Positions 1-11,683 of a stretch of 64,000 bases of DNA are shown here, one piece after another; the stretch's first letter is position 1; each line of letters begins with the position of its first letter. The stretch comes from Polytrichum commune (taxonomy: Eukaryota; Streptophyta; Polytrichopsida; Polytrichales; Polytrichaceae). A model generated the notes under the pieces. The model did not search any database, was not told the origin of the DNA, and saw only the letters and a program-made list of their open reading frames with translations. Location: NCBI GenBank assembly GCA_950295325.1, contig OX485808.1, positions 20,604,527-20,668,526 of the forward strand. The letters run 5' to 3'. The position numbers were made by a program, and so were the translations under genes.

Positions 1-2830
1 AAGGGTTGGCATATGTATTTGCGATCTCAATGTTGTAGTTGTGAGTAGGAGTGTTATAGTTTGGCATTTAATATTTTCATTTGTGAGTGATTATGGTATT
101 GTATTAGGAGGAGGAAGAGGAGGTGGTGGTCATATGATATATTATATGTGTGGAATAGGTCTTTTTCATGGATCCATTGTGGTGTAGTGTTAGGTGTAGA
201 CCAATGACAAAGGAATTTGTACCTACGTTTGGATGCACCCCAACTATCTTTGCGGGAGGAAGGTCTAGAAGAGGTTTTTTGGGGAGCATGGTATATATGC
301 TGCGCAATCTTGTTGTGGGTGTGAGGATTAATGGAGGGTTATTAATTCTATTAGAGGTGGAGGGTGGGTTGGAAGGATTGGGAGGGGAAATTGTGTTTGC
401 TTGTAGGAGGTCTTGCTTGATAATTTGGGATTTGGTTTGGTATTTATTTTGGAACTCTTGGTATGAAAGAATTTTATATTCATATAAGTCTTGCATGTGG
501 AGGATTGTGGTGATATTAAAAGAAGCTAGTTTGGCTAAGAACTTGGGTGTGTTAACTTTTTGGGAACATGTGAGTGTGGGGTAAAATGGACTATTGTACT
601 AATTCAATATGTAATGGTGGGGATTGGAGGGGGAATTTGGTATCCGTGGAGCCAAAGTGGATGTTGAATTTGTGTTTGAGAACGTATAGAGTTTGAGTAG
701 TGGGGGAGTGATGGCATGCACATTGTTTGAGGTTGGGAAGATATTTACACCACCATGTTTAGTTACTATATACTTAACTAAGCCTGGGTATATGTCACCT
801 AGTGGTCCCAAGTCGTTTAGTGTTTGGGAGAAATGTTTTGCTAGATATTAGCATATCTTGGTAGGAGAGATTGTGTTCCTATGCTGAAGGTGTCGTGGGG
901 AAGTTTGGTGAATATATTCGCAAAACTAATGGGGATGCGACATATTTGTTTGGTAAGTTTTATTAAGAGTTTATCTAACTTGGTGATGATGGGGATAGAG
1001 AAAAGGGCAACATAGAAAGCGTATTTGATGCTTGGACGCATTTAGTGAGGATAGATAGGTCATCTACATAGCTTGTAGTTGAAATTTTGGAATTTGATGT
1101 TGTGAATTTATAACCCATGGAGTCTTTTATTAGTCATCTTAGTAGGGGTTCTAGGAAGACTATGAAGAGGTGGGGGGATGTGGAGGTTTACTTGTGGTTG
1201 TGTTGGGATTGTAGTAGGCAGGTTGATGAAGCCTATGACTTGTTGGGTGCGTTGTAAGGAAGAGGAAAAGATGTTTATTGCCATGTATAGGAATTTAGAT
1301 TGAAGGAGGTGAAGAGAGGGCATTTGTCTTTGTGATAGTTGTTCTTGGATATGATTGTGTAGGGCATCTAGAGATTGGTCATTGATGACTGTGTTGTTGA
1401 GTATGTTTGGATGGATGTAGAGGTAGTAAGGGGTTCCGGTGTTGGTGATTCATGATGAAGACGTCAAAGGAGAGTTAGTTTGTGGGGAGGAAATCCGGTG
1501 GCTAGTATTGTATTGCATTTTGAAGGGGATAGATTGATGGATGTAATGAGCATAAACATGAGAACATGGTGGAAGATGTTGCGAGGAGAGAGGCACGACA
1601 ATGAAGATGGGGATATTTGTGTGTTGTTTTTATGCTTGGGGTCGAGGTTGGGGCATATGAGTGAGGAAGTGAGAAGATAGGAGTGTATATTCATGTTTGA
1701 GGGTTGTCACATTTGGGAGAAAGTAGTATTTTTTGATAGGCTATGAAGGTGGGGGAGGGGGGGGGGTAAGTGACACATTATGTGAGTGGTGATAGGTCCA
1801 TGATTTGTTTCTATATCACCAGCAAGGGTCTACATGGATGTAGTGTCCCATATATAGAATTTTTTCCAGGTTGGATGTGGATTTTTATGGTGGCAAGAGG
1901 AAGGGAAGAGGAATGAGATGAAAATAGGGTGGTGACATATTTGAGGGGATATGGTTGGTAAATAGGGGTAATGTTGTGAGGGAAGAGATAGGGAAGGTAA
2001 CAAAGGGTTGAGTAGGATTAGTGGCCATGGAGGTCGGATTGTGAGTGTGAAGGGTTTTCCTTGGGGGTATAGGTGTTTAGGGGGATTTTACATGATGTTG
2101 TATTGATGGTACATTAAATACGATATTTATTGTTTGATTATATTTAATGTTGTTACCACCCTACCTTGCTCACCACTAATTTTCAATTCCTTGACAATTA
2201 GAGTTAGAAGATATACTAGAATATATGCCGGAATTCTCCTTTTATCATTATTATTTTATTTTTTCTCATATCCTTACTAACACTACATCAAACATGTAAC
2301 TTCCACATATATATTACCATAGTAGATACTCAGTGTTTAAGTTTTCATTTAATGTTACTTACTTTCATAGGCTTATTGACAGTTAGTGTATGCATTCATA
2401 TTTAGTGTATGAAACACTAAATATCATACTTAGTGTAGTAGTAATACTTGGGTGATTTTACTGTGGAAGAGGGTAATGGTATTAATGCATATGGGAGGAT
2501 TTGGAAATAAAATAAAGGGGGGATGCGTTATGCTTATTGGAGATTGTTGAATTTTTGTGTGGGTTGGTGGGAGTGATAGCAAGGTCGCGGAGTGGGCTAG
2601 AATGGTAATCGATATTCTTAGGTTTAAACGTGTTGTAACGTGGGGTTGTGATTGTGTAGCAGTGGCATTGATAGTATGGGGTCTATGTTGATAATGGGGG
2701 TTGGGGCATTGAAAAATGTAGTTGGTGGGATTGTTGGTGTATGTACACTTTTTGTTTTGAAACAAGGGGGGAGAGTGGGGTCCAATTAAGATTGGTGCTA
2801 ATAGTGAGCAATATATAAACTAATGTTGGT
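1..2830. other. Strand-asymmetric, C-depleted intergenic DNA
   Basis: No gene is supported here. On the plus strand G is very common and C rare over roughly 1-2080 and again 2450-2780. In the 60 bases from 1141 I count about 3 C against well over 20 G, and the 60 bases from 361 are similar. Open frames occur on both strands (for example 168-584 plus and 104-496 minus), but they follow from the lack of C and match no family I know. A run of G lies at about 1755-1766. The stretch 2080-2450 is AT-rich without the skew and holds the small palindrome TTTAGTGT/ACACTAAA near 2400-2418. Confidence 0.5.
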
Positions 2831-2849
2831 GAGCACTTAGTTGGTAGGT

Positions 2850-3410
2850 GCGTACTTTACTCGTATCGTTTTTAAGACCCTCTGATTGGATGAATTGCAA
2901 CGGGAAACGGATGAAACTTGAGGCAACCCGCTTGACCGAAGCCCAACGATGTGAAATCATTGCAAAGTTGAGGAAGTTGAACGCGTTGAACAAGCTAGCG
3001 GGAGTATGAAGTCAGTGAAGGTGCCATTCAGAAAGTCTAGGACAATCGGGAGAACAAACTGCAACGAAATCCATCTTATCGAGACATTTGCTAAATCTGA
3101 AAGTGCTACCGACTTTAAGGCTTTGAAGCTCTACATAGCACTATCCTCGACATCGGCGACGAATTGCTTTGCTCCGATGTTCAAACGGAAGTTGAACAAA
3201 TGTATGATGAACTGCGACGATCATTTGGGACGTTTTAGCGAAACGTCAACAAACTAACATTTAATGTCAAGCATAAAAAAGTTCATGCATTCGCGGCAAA
3301 TGACTTTGCATGACATGTTCAAACAATGAAGTATGAACCCTGATTTCTGTTTAAAAAATTGCGCACTTAACTGGGATGCGTACTTAAAGGGGTGCGTACT
3401 TAAGAGGGAG
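2850..3410 (+). pseudogene. Decayed pogo/Tigger-like transposase relic (HTH part)
   Basis: A broken coding stretch. One frame near 2910-3007 reads MKLEATRLTEAQRCEIIAKL and on to a stop, which resembles the N-terminal helix-turn-helix of CENP-B/pogo-type proteins. The sense then moves to another frame near 3006-3110 (YEVSEGAIQKV, stop, DNRENKLQRNPSYRDI), and to a third part near 3120-3240 (FEALHSTILDIGDELL, then EVEQMYDELRRSFGTF). Stops and frameshifts interrupt all of it, so it cannot be expressed as one protein. Direct copies of GTGCGTACTT occur at about 2848 and 3392, with a further GCGTACTT in between. The family call rests on the HTH-like pattern alone and is tentative. No DDE catalytic region is visible. 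Confidence 0.4.
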
Positions 3411-3429
3411 ATTACTATTATAGTGGGAG

Positions 3430-4200
3430 ATTGCAAAACGGGCAGAGTTGAAGGTTCTGTTGTGAATACATGGGGCAGAATCTAGTCGCACAGGAAATCG
3501 AAGTGGGCAAGTGTGGTCGGATGCCGGTGTGGAGGTTTTATGTAGATTGGAGGAAGCGTTTTGCTTGGTCTTCTGGTATGTAACTTACTTGCGTGGAGTG
3601 GGGCTTATTGCTGGAGTCCGCTCGGTTGGCCGAGGTATGTGTTTTTGCAAGTAGAACATGCATATTTCTGGGGGAGAAGATAATCGTTGGTCAGTGAGGT
3701 AGCGAAGATGAGTTAGGGTTAAGAGTTGAGGTTCGCCAGTGGAATCGTTTGCAGATGAGAGAGAGAATTTGTAAGCAGTAAAGGAGGCGGTTGTGTCTAT
3801 ATATGGATTGACAGGACACGATCAAACATGCAAGTATAGATACTCGCAAAAAACACAGCAGGAAGGAACTACAGTAGGGTTTACACATCATCACGGCTTT
3901 TCACGATCTCGTGGACGTTGGTAAATTGATTTTTGTTGGTGAAGAGTGGAGGCAACTTGTACGCCTCCAGAGCAAATGCTAGAGAATTGTGCCAGCGTCG
4001 TTTGTAGATGTTGGAGTCGTTCTGCAACCTCTTGCGTGTTGGTGTTGTGTTGGGTGATGATTCTATCACCTGCTTGTTGAATATCTTGGTTTCTTGATGC
4101 GCCGGAAATCGCCGGGAAGGAAGATTGTTGCAATGTTCGGAGCTTGCATCTGGACATTTTGGATCTCCTTAGCTCAATTTGAAGAATGTTACCTCATATT
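3430..4200. other. Intergenic stretch with short unassigned minus-strand frames
   Basis: Overlapping minus-strand frames at 3881-4157 (62 and 88 residues) start with ATG but share no motif I recognise. No splice-supported gene model could be built, and nothing else stands out. Confidence 0.3.
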
Positions 4201-4204
4201 TATA

Positions 4205-4275
4205 AAGAAAAATCGAAAGATGTACTTGGAAAGACTAGGATCTTGATCGATTATACCCAAAAGTCTCTCCGGACA
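4205..4275 (+). repeat. Fragment of dispersed repeat X
   Basis: About 70 bases match the last part of the repeat at 16130-16345, including the shared words ACTAGGATCTTGA and ATTATACCCAAAA. The other copies, at 54320-54540 and 56590-56815, lie in the opposite orientation. Confidence 0.4.
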
Positions 4276-4310
4276 CGGCTCATGTGCCGCAGCTGAAGAG
4301 GGTGCATAAA

Positions 4311-4431
4311 GGGTTAGTTTCCATGTAGACTATTGACCCACCAGATTCTAGTGGAAATGTAGATGCCACTAGGTGGAATCTATATTTCCACTAGAATATG
4401 GTGGGCAAGCGGCCTACATGGATACTAACCC
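4311..4431. mobile_element. Short foldback MITE related to 62032-62460
   Basis: This 121-bp element has terminal inverted repeats GGGTTAGTTTCCATGTAG (left) and the complement of GGCCTACATGGATACTAACCC (right). Inside, CTAGTGGAAAT and ATTTCCACTAG pair as well. The terminal word shared with the larger element at 62032 is CATGTAGGCCGC, so the two look like one family. The flanks do not show a clean target duplication. Confidence 0.55.
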
Positions 4432-4884
4432 AATGTAGACAACCCTTATTCAGTTGCTTCTCTTTTAGGACACTTATCAGGGTCATTTTACACACGTGAC
4501 CAAGTGTTGTGAGAAAATTTGATTTAGGATTCTTTGTGGTCACAGTTAGTTGTCCGAAGCTCATGACTCTTTTTTTAAAAGCCTTGGTCATGGGACATAG
4601 TATAAAGTGGACATAGACCAAGACATAATGTTCTTAAGGAAATTAAAAAGCATCAAAATGTTTATATCTGCTACAAGTAGATATTTGCAAAAACGGAATT
4701 TATTCGAAATACACTTGATTCTTTTGATATGGTCACCTTATTTTTCCCACACCACAAAATTTGGGTGATCACCAAACACTATCCATTTCTGGACATGTAG
4801 GATTCCATGTCACTTCCTCGTCCATTTTTTGACATGCTCCTTCATGGTCACTTCTATTCTTGATGGCCTTGTGTAAAACAAAAT

Positions 4885-5150
4885 AAAAGAGGGGGGGGGG
4901 TCTATATTATCATTACATGAGCACAAAAATCTCCATTTTCATAATGAATAAGTTATTCATATGAGCTTTGAAAATTATGAGAAAAGTGGCTACTGCCTCA
5001 ATATGGATTTGCTAACCATCTTGTACCAATCGTGTGTTTCATATCCTAGGAGGAGAAGTGGGCTAGTTGGATAAAGTATTAATTCAAGACCCATCTAGCT
5101 ACCGGAACTTCTACAAGAAGTGGGTGCAGAGCTAAGGTAGAAATATCATA
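4885..5150 (+). repeat. Dispersed repeat R, copy 1
   Basis: One of about ten copies in the window. It carries the shared order: a G-run, then a stretch like ATGAGCACAAAAATCT, then AAAATTATGAGAAAAGTGG, TTTGCTAA.CATCTTGTA and TTTCATATCCTAGGAG.AG. The G-run here is about nine bases (4892-4900). Confidence 0.6.
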
Positions 5151-6530
5151 ACATGTTAACCACCCTCTAGCCGTGCACTAGACCGTCGTCATAATGGTGA
5201 AGTGCAATTTCTAAAACCAATCATGGCTCGGCGGTCACTTCAATGCGTGTGCACTTAGTTGTAGCATTTTTTGTATAGGGCAGAAAAATATGAAACAACT
5301 TGCATTCTTCATGAATCCTTCTCGTCTATCTTGTAAAATTATCTCACGATTGTCCGACCATATCTTCAATGCAAATCACCTAATTTTCATGGGTTATGGT
5401 ATTTCTACCTTAAAGCATGTCCATTGAAGGCCCGCTTCCTTTACTATGGAGAACAGCCGGTGAGAATAATGCAAAATGCAGTAAGCTTACTTGGGCCACC
5501 GTTGCCAACCATCACACCACACCTACCAAGCAACACATGGCAAATGGTCATGGGCCCACACCTACTTCCATGGGCTCCTCTTTAAATGGGCCAATTGCAT
5601 CGCGCCAAATGTAATTGGCTTGAGGACGAAGTTTGTGGGCATGCATATGCTTCTCATATCCTCCAACTTACCCCTCCACTCATCCCTTTTCCTCATGAGT
5701 CTTGAGGCTACATGTCCACTAAAGGTCGCCTAACTACTTTTGTGGATATATGGCACTAAATGATCTTGCAATAACTTAACGACAATCGGAGACCCAACCC
5801 CAAATGCCTCCTAGCCTCGGAAATCCATGGCCCACGAGAATCTTGAAGGCGTGTTTTTGTTGGGGCTAACTTAAGCTTGTCCCGTGTCTTTTTGTTTGAC
5901 TAACCTTAGGTCCATACAAACGTTAGGTGAAAGCATGTCCACACACCTCTTGGGTTCCCAACACAACACAAAATATTTCTAGGGTTTGTAGACCGTGGGA
6001 GGGGGGGGAGGGAGGGACTTGAGCGGGCAAGGAATCTAAGTGGCATATGCCGGTTTTCGAATCGTAGGATATTTTGCACTCGCGTGTGATCTTAAAGTGC
6101 CCTTAATAAAGTTACTTATTAGCATCATTGGGCTTCCCATCAAATATCTCGTGGGAGGATTTCAAAATGCGAGATTCGATCGCCCTTGCTACCACATGTT
6201 CAACTATGGCTTTTTTCTAAACACAATCATAATTTAATCAAAGTAGGTATGCATGGATCGTATCCAAAGTGTCAATGCCAACTTTATTATTTGAAATGAT
6301 CTTGGGGCCTCCCTCCACTCGACCCTAGCTAAAACCCGTCATCTTTGCCATAAATAAATTAAAAAAAAACAAAACAAAACCTCTAAACCGCTTTTCCATA
6401 GTTGAGGGTTCTATATGAAGAAGCCGCCATATCATTAAAACTTGAGTGCTTTTTTGCACACACTCTCACATGCTCTTATCTACAAGTCCATCGCCTAAGG
6501 CAGATGTGCCTAACTTGGTTATTAATTTTA
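5150..6530. other. Intergenic, nothing identified
   Basis: Open frames of 60-80 codons (for example 5417-5733 plus and 6040-6237 plus) have no recognisable motif and no conserved splice context. There is a G-rich patch at about 6000-6016. Confidence 0.4.
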
Positions 6531-6890
6531 TGTTGATCGGTCTTATGTATTTGAGCGGTATGCAATTAGGTGTGATTCCAAGAAAAGACACCAAAGTGAC
6601 ATGTGTGCAAAAAAGATTGGAGTGCATGCTCAAAATATGATAACCTTTCTAGGCTCAATAGTAAGCATAATTGGTGGGGAGGGGGGGGTGTATGACCATT
6701 TAATGAACACGAAAATCTTTACTTTCATAATGAACAAGATATTCATGTGAGCTTCAAAAATTATGAGAAAAGTGGTTGCAACCTCAATTTGAATTTGCTA
6801 ACAATCTTGTATTAATGTTCTGTTTCATATCTCAAGAGAAGCTATTCAGAAGAAGGAAAGTAGCCATTTAAGACCCATTTACCTTACACA
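6530..6890 (+). repeat. Dispersed repeat R, copy 2
   Basis: Longer copy of repeat R. It includes the upstream part (ATTAGGTGTGATTCCAAG, AGGCTCAATAGTAAGCATAA), the G-run at about 6672-6687, and the downstream part with AAAATTATGAGAAAAGTGG and TTTCATATCTCAAGAGAAG. Confidence 0.65.
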
Positions 6891-8540
6891 ATCTTACCGA
6901 TGAAACGTTGCACAGTTTGCTCTCAAATTAAACATTGTGTGTTATAATCAACATAACAACAATATGGACACTTGCAATTGGGTGATATGTGGTTGAAAAT
7001 TGGACACCAAAAAACATGCGTTTAGAAGAGATTGCATGTTTAATATCTTACTGTGAGTGGGTGGAGAGAGAGAGAGAGAGAGAGAGAGAGCATCTATCTT
7101 AATGTTATCTTAATACCACATCTCTACAACCTTCCATCTATGCTCTCATCTCTTGCCTCCTCTTGGTGTGTAGGTGTAACATAAACGTGCGTTAAATGGT
7201 TGAATTTATTGCTTGCTTTGAATATGAACTTGGATTTAAGGAGTTTTAAAACTTTCAACAATTCACAAATGTGATAAGATGTTTTTAGCAATTATCCGAA
7301 GAATTTTGTGAGCACCTATGTGACTGGTATGAATTTCAATATTTAAAAGCATTGTCATATGGACAAGCACCTAGAATTGGCAAGCATTGTTAGTAGCTAG
7401 TTGGAATCCAGAGTTGGTGAATCTTATCTTTTGACCAAAAACACTCTACTTAACATCAAGTGGAGGAGGGCCTTCCAATATCTAAAAGGACATCATTTGG
7501 CCTTAAGATAATACTTGGTGACCATCTCCAAGGAAACCATGTCATAACTTGATGACTCAACCACGTTAATTGTCTCCTAGAAAATTAATATGGATAGTTA
7601 TTTGATTTTGTACTACTAAATAGATTGTCCTATAACTAATATGCAATGTGTTGGTTAGAAGTCTTCATGAAAATCTAGGGGAAGACCCCAACCTTGAACC
7701 CACGTCAATTCCACCTTGACTAGAAAATTAGTGTGGCCCATGCTTATTATTCCCATGCTAGTGTTCCACCCACACCAACATAATTATACAATGAAGCTCT
7801 AAGCAATCTAGGAAGGAGGGCTAAAATATGTTCTTGCTCAATTTTACCTCCTCCCCCCCCCCCCCCTCCTACATGACCACTCTATAAACTCTAGAACTTT
7901 GATTGGAACTTTGATTGGAAGAGCATATGTGCCATGATCGCAAATTATTCACCAACACTCTTCCTTGTTCATAAATGTTGAATATTCAGACTCCTTGATC
8001 CAACAATCATCCTAGTATGTGGAGTTGCCCACAATAGGTAGGCATACATACCTTACAAATTCAATTCTCTTTCTAGAATGTAGAAAATTATTGATTTGGA
8101 GTTGAGAGAAACAACCGTCAATGCTCAACGCTATCTACTTGAGAGGAGGCGAAGGAGACCTACATGCTAATATGCCCATGTTACCATTTTAGATTCATTG
8201 AAGCATATGATATTGAAATTTAACAAATTCAATTGCATTAATCTCCTTAGAAATGTGTTTTTTTCAAATTTTAATTTTAATTTTTACTTTGGCATGAATT
8301 GTTTTAAGCATGTGAAGGGTGTCAAATTCTCAATGTCTTCATTGTATGGCTAACATTCTAAAATTAATATCAAAACTTCTATAGCAAAATTGCTTGTAAT
8401 GAAGGTTTGCAAGACCTCGTTAATTGCTCTTAGATAAGACTCTGATAGGTCCACAACATGAAAGACACCTTATAATGTATTTGGAAATCATTAACTCTTC
8501 TCTAGTATTTATTGTACGAAAATTTGAAATGAATGTATCT
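6890..8540. other. Intergenic with microsatellite and C-run
   Basis: This stretch holds a (GA)n microsatellite at about 7063-7090 and a poly-C run at about 7852-7866. No coding region is supported. Confidence 0.45.
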
Positions 8541-8541
8541 A

Positions 8542-8693
8542 CTCTACAAGCATACGAGTCATGAACATTTGACCTGCACCACCAAGAATTTGTCATATGT
8601 CATTAAATTTTTTGCAAATCTACCATTGTGATAGATTTGAATTGTTCTTTCACCGACGAAGAATGATTGTCTAGGAGTTATATGTTGGTACTG
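8542..8693. mobile_element. CACTA-like mini-MITE, copy M1
   Basis: Related to the copies at 9473 and 61764. It starts CTCTACAAGCATACGAGTC and ends with ATATGTTGGTACTG, and shares the inner words TTTGCAAATCTA and GATTGTCTAGGA. The terminal CACTA is mutated to CTCTA here. Confidence 0.5.
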
Positions 8694-8699
8694 GTAGTT

Positions 8700-9470
8700 G
8701 TCTATGATGGTTTTCAATTTGCAGTGGCTTGCACTTCGTAGCATTCTACTTCAATCTCCATTATAGGTTCACATCTTCCAACAAGATTTGCATGCCAACT
8801 CACACAAAGAGCCCATGAACTTTTTCCTTCTTTCTCATGTTAAATATCATTATCCTATGTAAAGGTAAAATAACAATCAAAGGCTATCTTAAAATTTAAG
8901 ATGTACACTATTGTTCTTTTAGGTGGCTACAAAGCACTTTGTTATGATCACTATCTTTTGCAACCATACAAGAGATTAGGTAGGCATATCACTTCGACTT
9001 GGTCACAATTGTTATGTGTTCCTAAAGTTGGATATCTATCTCATTGGAGGGAAGATGCAGAAAGGTGGATGGGGTTTGGTACCATTTTGGTCCAAAGGTG
9101 GCATAGGGATGAGCACCAAAGCTTGTCAAGCTTTCATAATGGGATAAAAAGCTATCGTAAAGGGTTATGTACTCCGACACTAAATCATTATTTTCCCCTC
9201 AAAATTTTCCACGTGTCATGCTCACGTTCGTCATGACCCACTTAAATCATAGGGAGTCCTTTATGGTAGTAACCTAGATACTCAACAATCAAGGCTTTTA
9301 TTCAAGGCGCAACAAATCAATATCACATCCCATAAGGTTTGCTTCTTGCTATAATCCAGTGATTAAATTCTCAAACATTGTAGACAAAGTGGCCTTGAGG
9401 TTGGGTCATTGTCCCAAAACATGTGATGCTATACATGCTTACAAATCCCCTTATTCTCTTCACCAAACCA
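8700..9470. other. Intergenic, nothing identified
   Basis: A 111-codon frame at 8901-9236 (plus) has no motif I recognise. It looks like chance open reading in AT-rich DNA. Confidence 0.35.
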
Positions 9471-9472
9471 CC

Positions 9473-9623
9473 CACTATAAGCGAATGAATCTTGGGCAAT
9501 TAACATGCGTCACTAAGAATTGTCTCACATTATTGACAAATTTGTAAATCTATCATGATGGTAGATTTGTGTATTCCTCTCATTGGCGAATGACGATTGT
9601 CTAGGATTCATATGTTGGTAATG
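9473..9623. mobile_element. CACTA-like mini-MITE, copy M2, with 3-bp target duplication
   Basis: This 151-bp element begins CACTATAAGCGAATGA and ends ATATGTTGGTAATG. It is flanked by ACC at 9470-9472 and ACC at 9624-9626, the 3-bp duplication expected of CACTA (CMC) transposons. Inner words are shared with M1, M3 and M4. Confidence 0.6.
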
Positions 9624-9629
9624 ACCCTT

Positions 9630-10930
9630 GACGTTGAGAGATTTTATACTTAATGTCACCAAAAGTTTTCTCAATGCACACTTGTATGAAAGCCAACTCA
9701 TAATGGAGATGATGATGGAAGAAGATTGTCTTCATTTAAACAAACTTGATAAGATACAAATGTCGCAAAGTTGGAGTTTCAAGTGGGAGTAGTTCATTAA
9801 AACCTTAATATTCTAAAAATGGATGATTGGATGAACAAATATCTTTAAAAAATTAGTATAAAAATTAGAACACATGTGTGTATTTCTTGAAATTTTGAAC
9901 TTTGGGTTCATATAGCTATTTTAAAGGGTGTCAACATGCATTGGCTCAGTGAGTGGTGATTCTTATGTTGACTTTAATGCTATCTTTGGGACATGTCCGG
10001 TTCATGTTGTTGCCCACAATGGAAAAAAAACAAAAACTGATACTTACAATGGACATGTAGGATTCTCGCCACCTCAATTGACCTCTTATGAGCTTCAATG
10101 ACACTTTGGAACACCATTTTCCTTCAAATCGATGTTAAACCCTAGTACACCTTACACCTATCCATTATTTAACATATGAGGATCTTCATGCCCAATGAGA
10201 CTTGGGAGGATGACACGAGGTGGCAATATAGAGCGCTTTCCTACCAAGAGAACCCCCCTGGCCAAGCTTGCTTGGCGGAGAAATTATTGACATAGTTGAA
10301 ACTGGAAGCTCCTGTGAAGGCTTCCTACTCGTTCATAAAACATGTAGAACTTGTGTATAGGAAACACAAATATCTTTGAAGAATCAACATCAAAAAACGA
10401 ACCTTTTCATTCCTTTGAAATGCATGCTATCAAAGGCTCCATGGGCGACCAATGTGTATCGTACTCTTTTCATCGTTTTAGCATGAAAACAACCAATTTT
10501 CAAAAAGAAGGTTTTAAAAAATGCCACATGTTGGTATCACACTGGTGTGACCATGTTGAAGCCCGAATTCAAATCACATTTTGGTCCCAAACCAAAGAGC
10601 AATGTTCCAAAAGCTCACATCCCAAAGAAGGTAGTGGCTCATGAGACCCATTTCGGTTCCATCATTCTTATCCCATGTCGTTGGTATGATACAATTCAGA
10701 GTATTTTGTTCAACACAATAATTGTAAAATTTCAACAATATTGATTAAAAAAAAACATGTGGCGTGATTTTCATGTGCATAGTTGGCTCCTAGTTTTATG
10801 TGTCACTCTCTACGCAATCCCAAACATTTAATTGTCCGCATGCACTATACAACCACTAACTTAAAGCTACCAAAAGAAACAAAGAAAAAGAAACAAAGAG
10901 GCTAATAGAGGACTCTAGTAGATAGAGAGA
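9630..10930. other. Intergenic, nothing identified
   Basis: Overlapping plus-strand frames at 10351-10744 (97 and 65 codons) show no recognisable domain. No RNA gene or repeat with clear ends was seen. Confidence 0.35.
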
Positions 10931-10981
10931 ATGAAATGTGCGGCCACGTACGCGTCAAGCCGCGGTCTGGGACTGCCGCTA

Positions 10982-11310
10982 TCCGCCGCATCTCATTCAT
11001 CCAACACGAGATCTGCTCACGTCTTACATCCATCATTTTAATCATCCATATTCCTCCCGTACTAGGTTTCGGGTTCTGTTCATCCACAATGCATCCATAA
11101 TCACATCCATGCTCTCCTATTTCTTGCGCTTCCGCCATTTGAGCTGTCCGCCGCATCTCATCCATCCAACATGAGGTTCTGGCTCAATCGTACATCCATC
11201 TTCTATTCATCCACAATAGTTCCATACGAGGTCTCTGGTTCTGTTCATCCACAAACTCATCCCAAATTAGCATCCCTCCATGGTCTCCTATTTCATGTGC
11301 TCTCCTGTTC
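10982..11310. repeat. Tandem duplication in the HAD gene 5' flank
   Basis: Two units of about 165 bp lie head to tail. Unit 1 begins TCCGCCGCATCTCATTCATC at 10982. Unit 2 begins TCCGCCGCATCTCATCCATC at about 11147. Both then contain TTCTGTTCATCCACAA and GCTCTCCTATTTC or GTCTCCTATTTC words. The units are diverged. They lie 370-700 bp upstream of the HAD start codon, in the likely promoter or leader. Confidence 0.65.
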
Positions 11311-11683
11311 TTCGAACTCTCTCGTTTCTTCTCCTTCGCTTTCGGTGCATGTCGTGTGCTTCCACGCTTGCAATTTCCCAGGTCGCCATACCATCGTTTA
11401 AGCTCCTCTCCTAAGTCTTTGAAACCTGCTTGTAACTTCAGAATCGAATTTCTGGACAGGCGGGGACTTGTGTCACAAGATTTCGAAAGAAACGTGTTGA
11501 ATCGACAAAATCTCCGGTTTTTAATACCTCGTTTTCGTATTAGAGGAGGAGGAGGAGGAGGCATAAGGTGTGGTGTCCGCAAGCAACGAGGGATTATATC
11601 TGTGTGAATATTGGAGCTTGCGAGGTTGAGTTCTGTCCCCGTTCTTTTTCTGCTAGTGAAGAGCAAGTGGAAAGGGTTTGGCT
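11310..11683 (+). promoter_or_regulatory. Likely 5' leader/promoter of the HAD gene
   Basis: Directly upstream of the start codon at 11684. It includes a pyrimidine-rich part (11320-11420) and a short GGA/GAG trinucleotide run (about 11541-11559). No convincing TATA box was found and the transcription start cannot be fixed. A leader intron is possible. Confidence 0.3.

Noticed and set aside
168-584. 138-codon plus frame and 130-codon minus frame in the first 600 bases
   Set aside because: They overlap in opposite directions in C-depleted DNA, where stop codons are rarer. No family motif or splice support.
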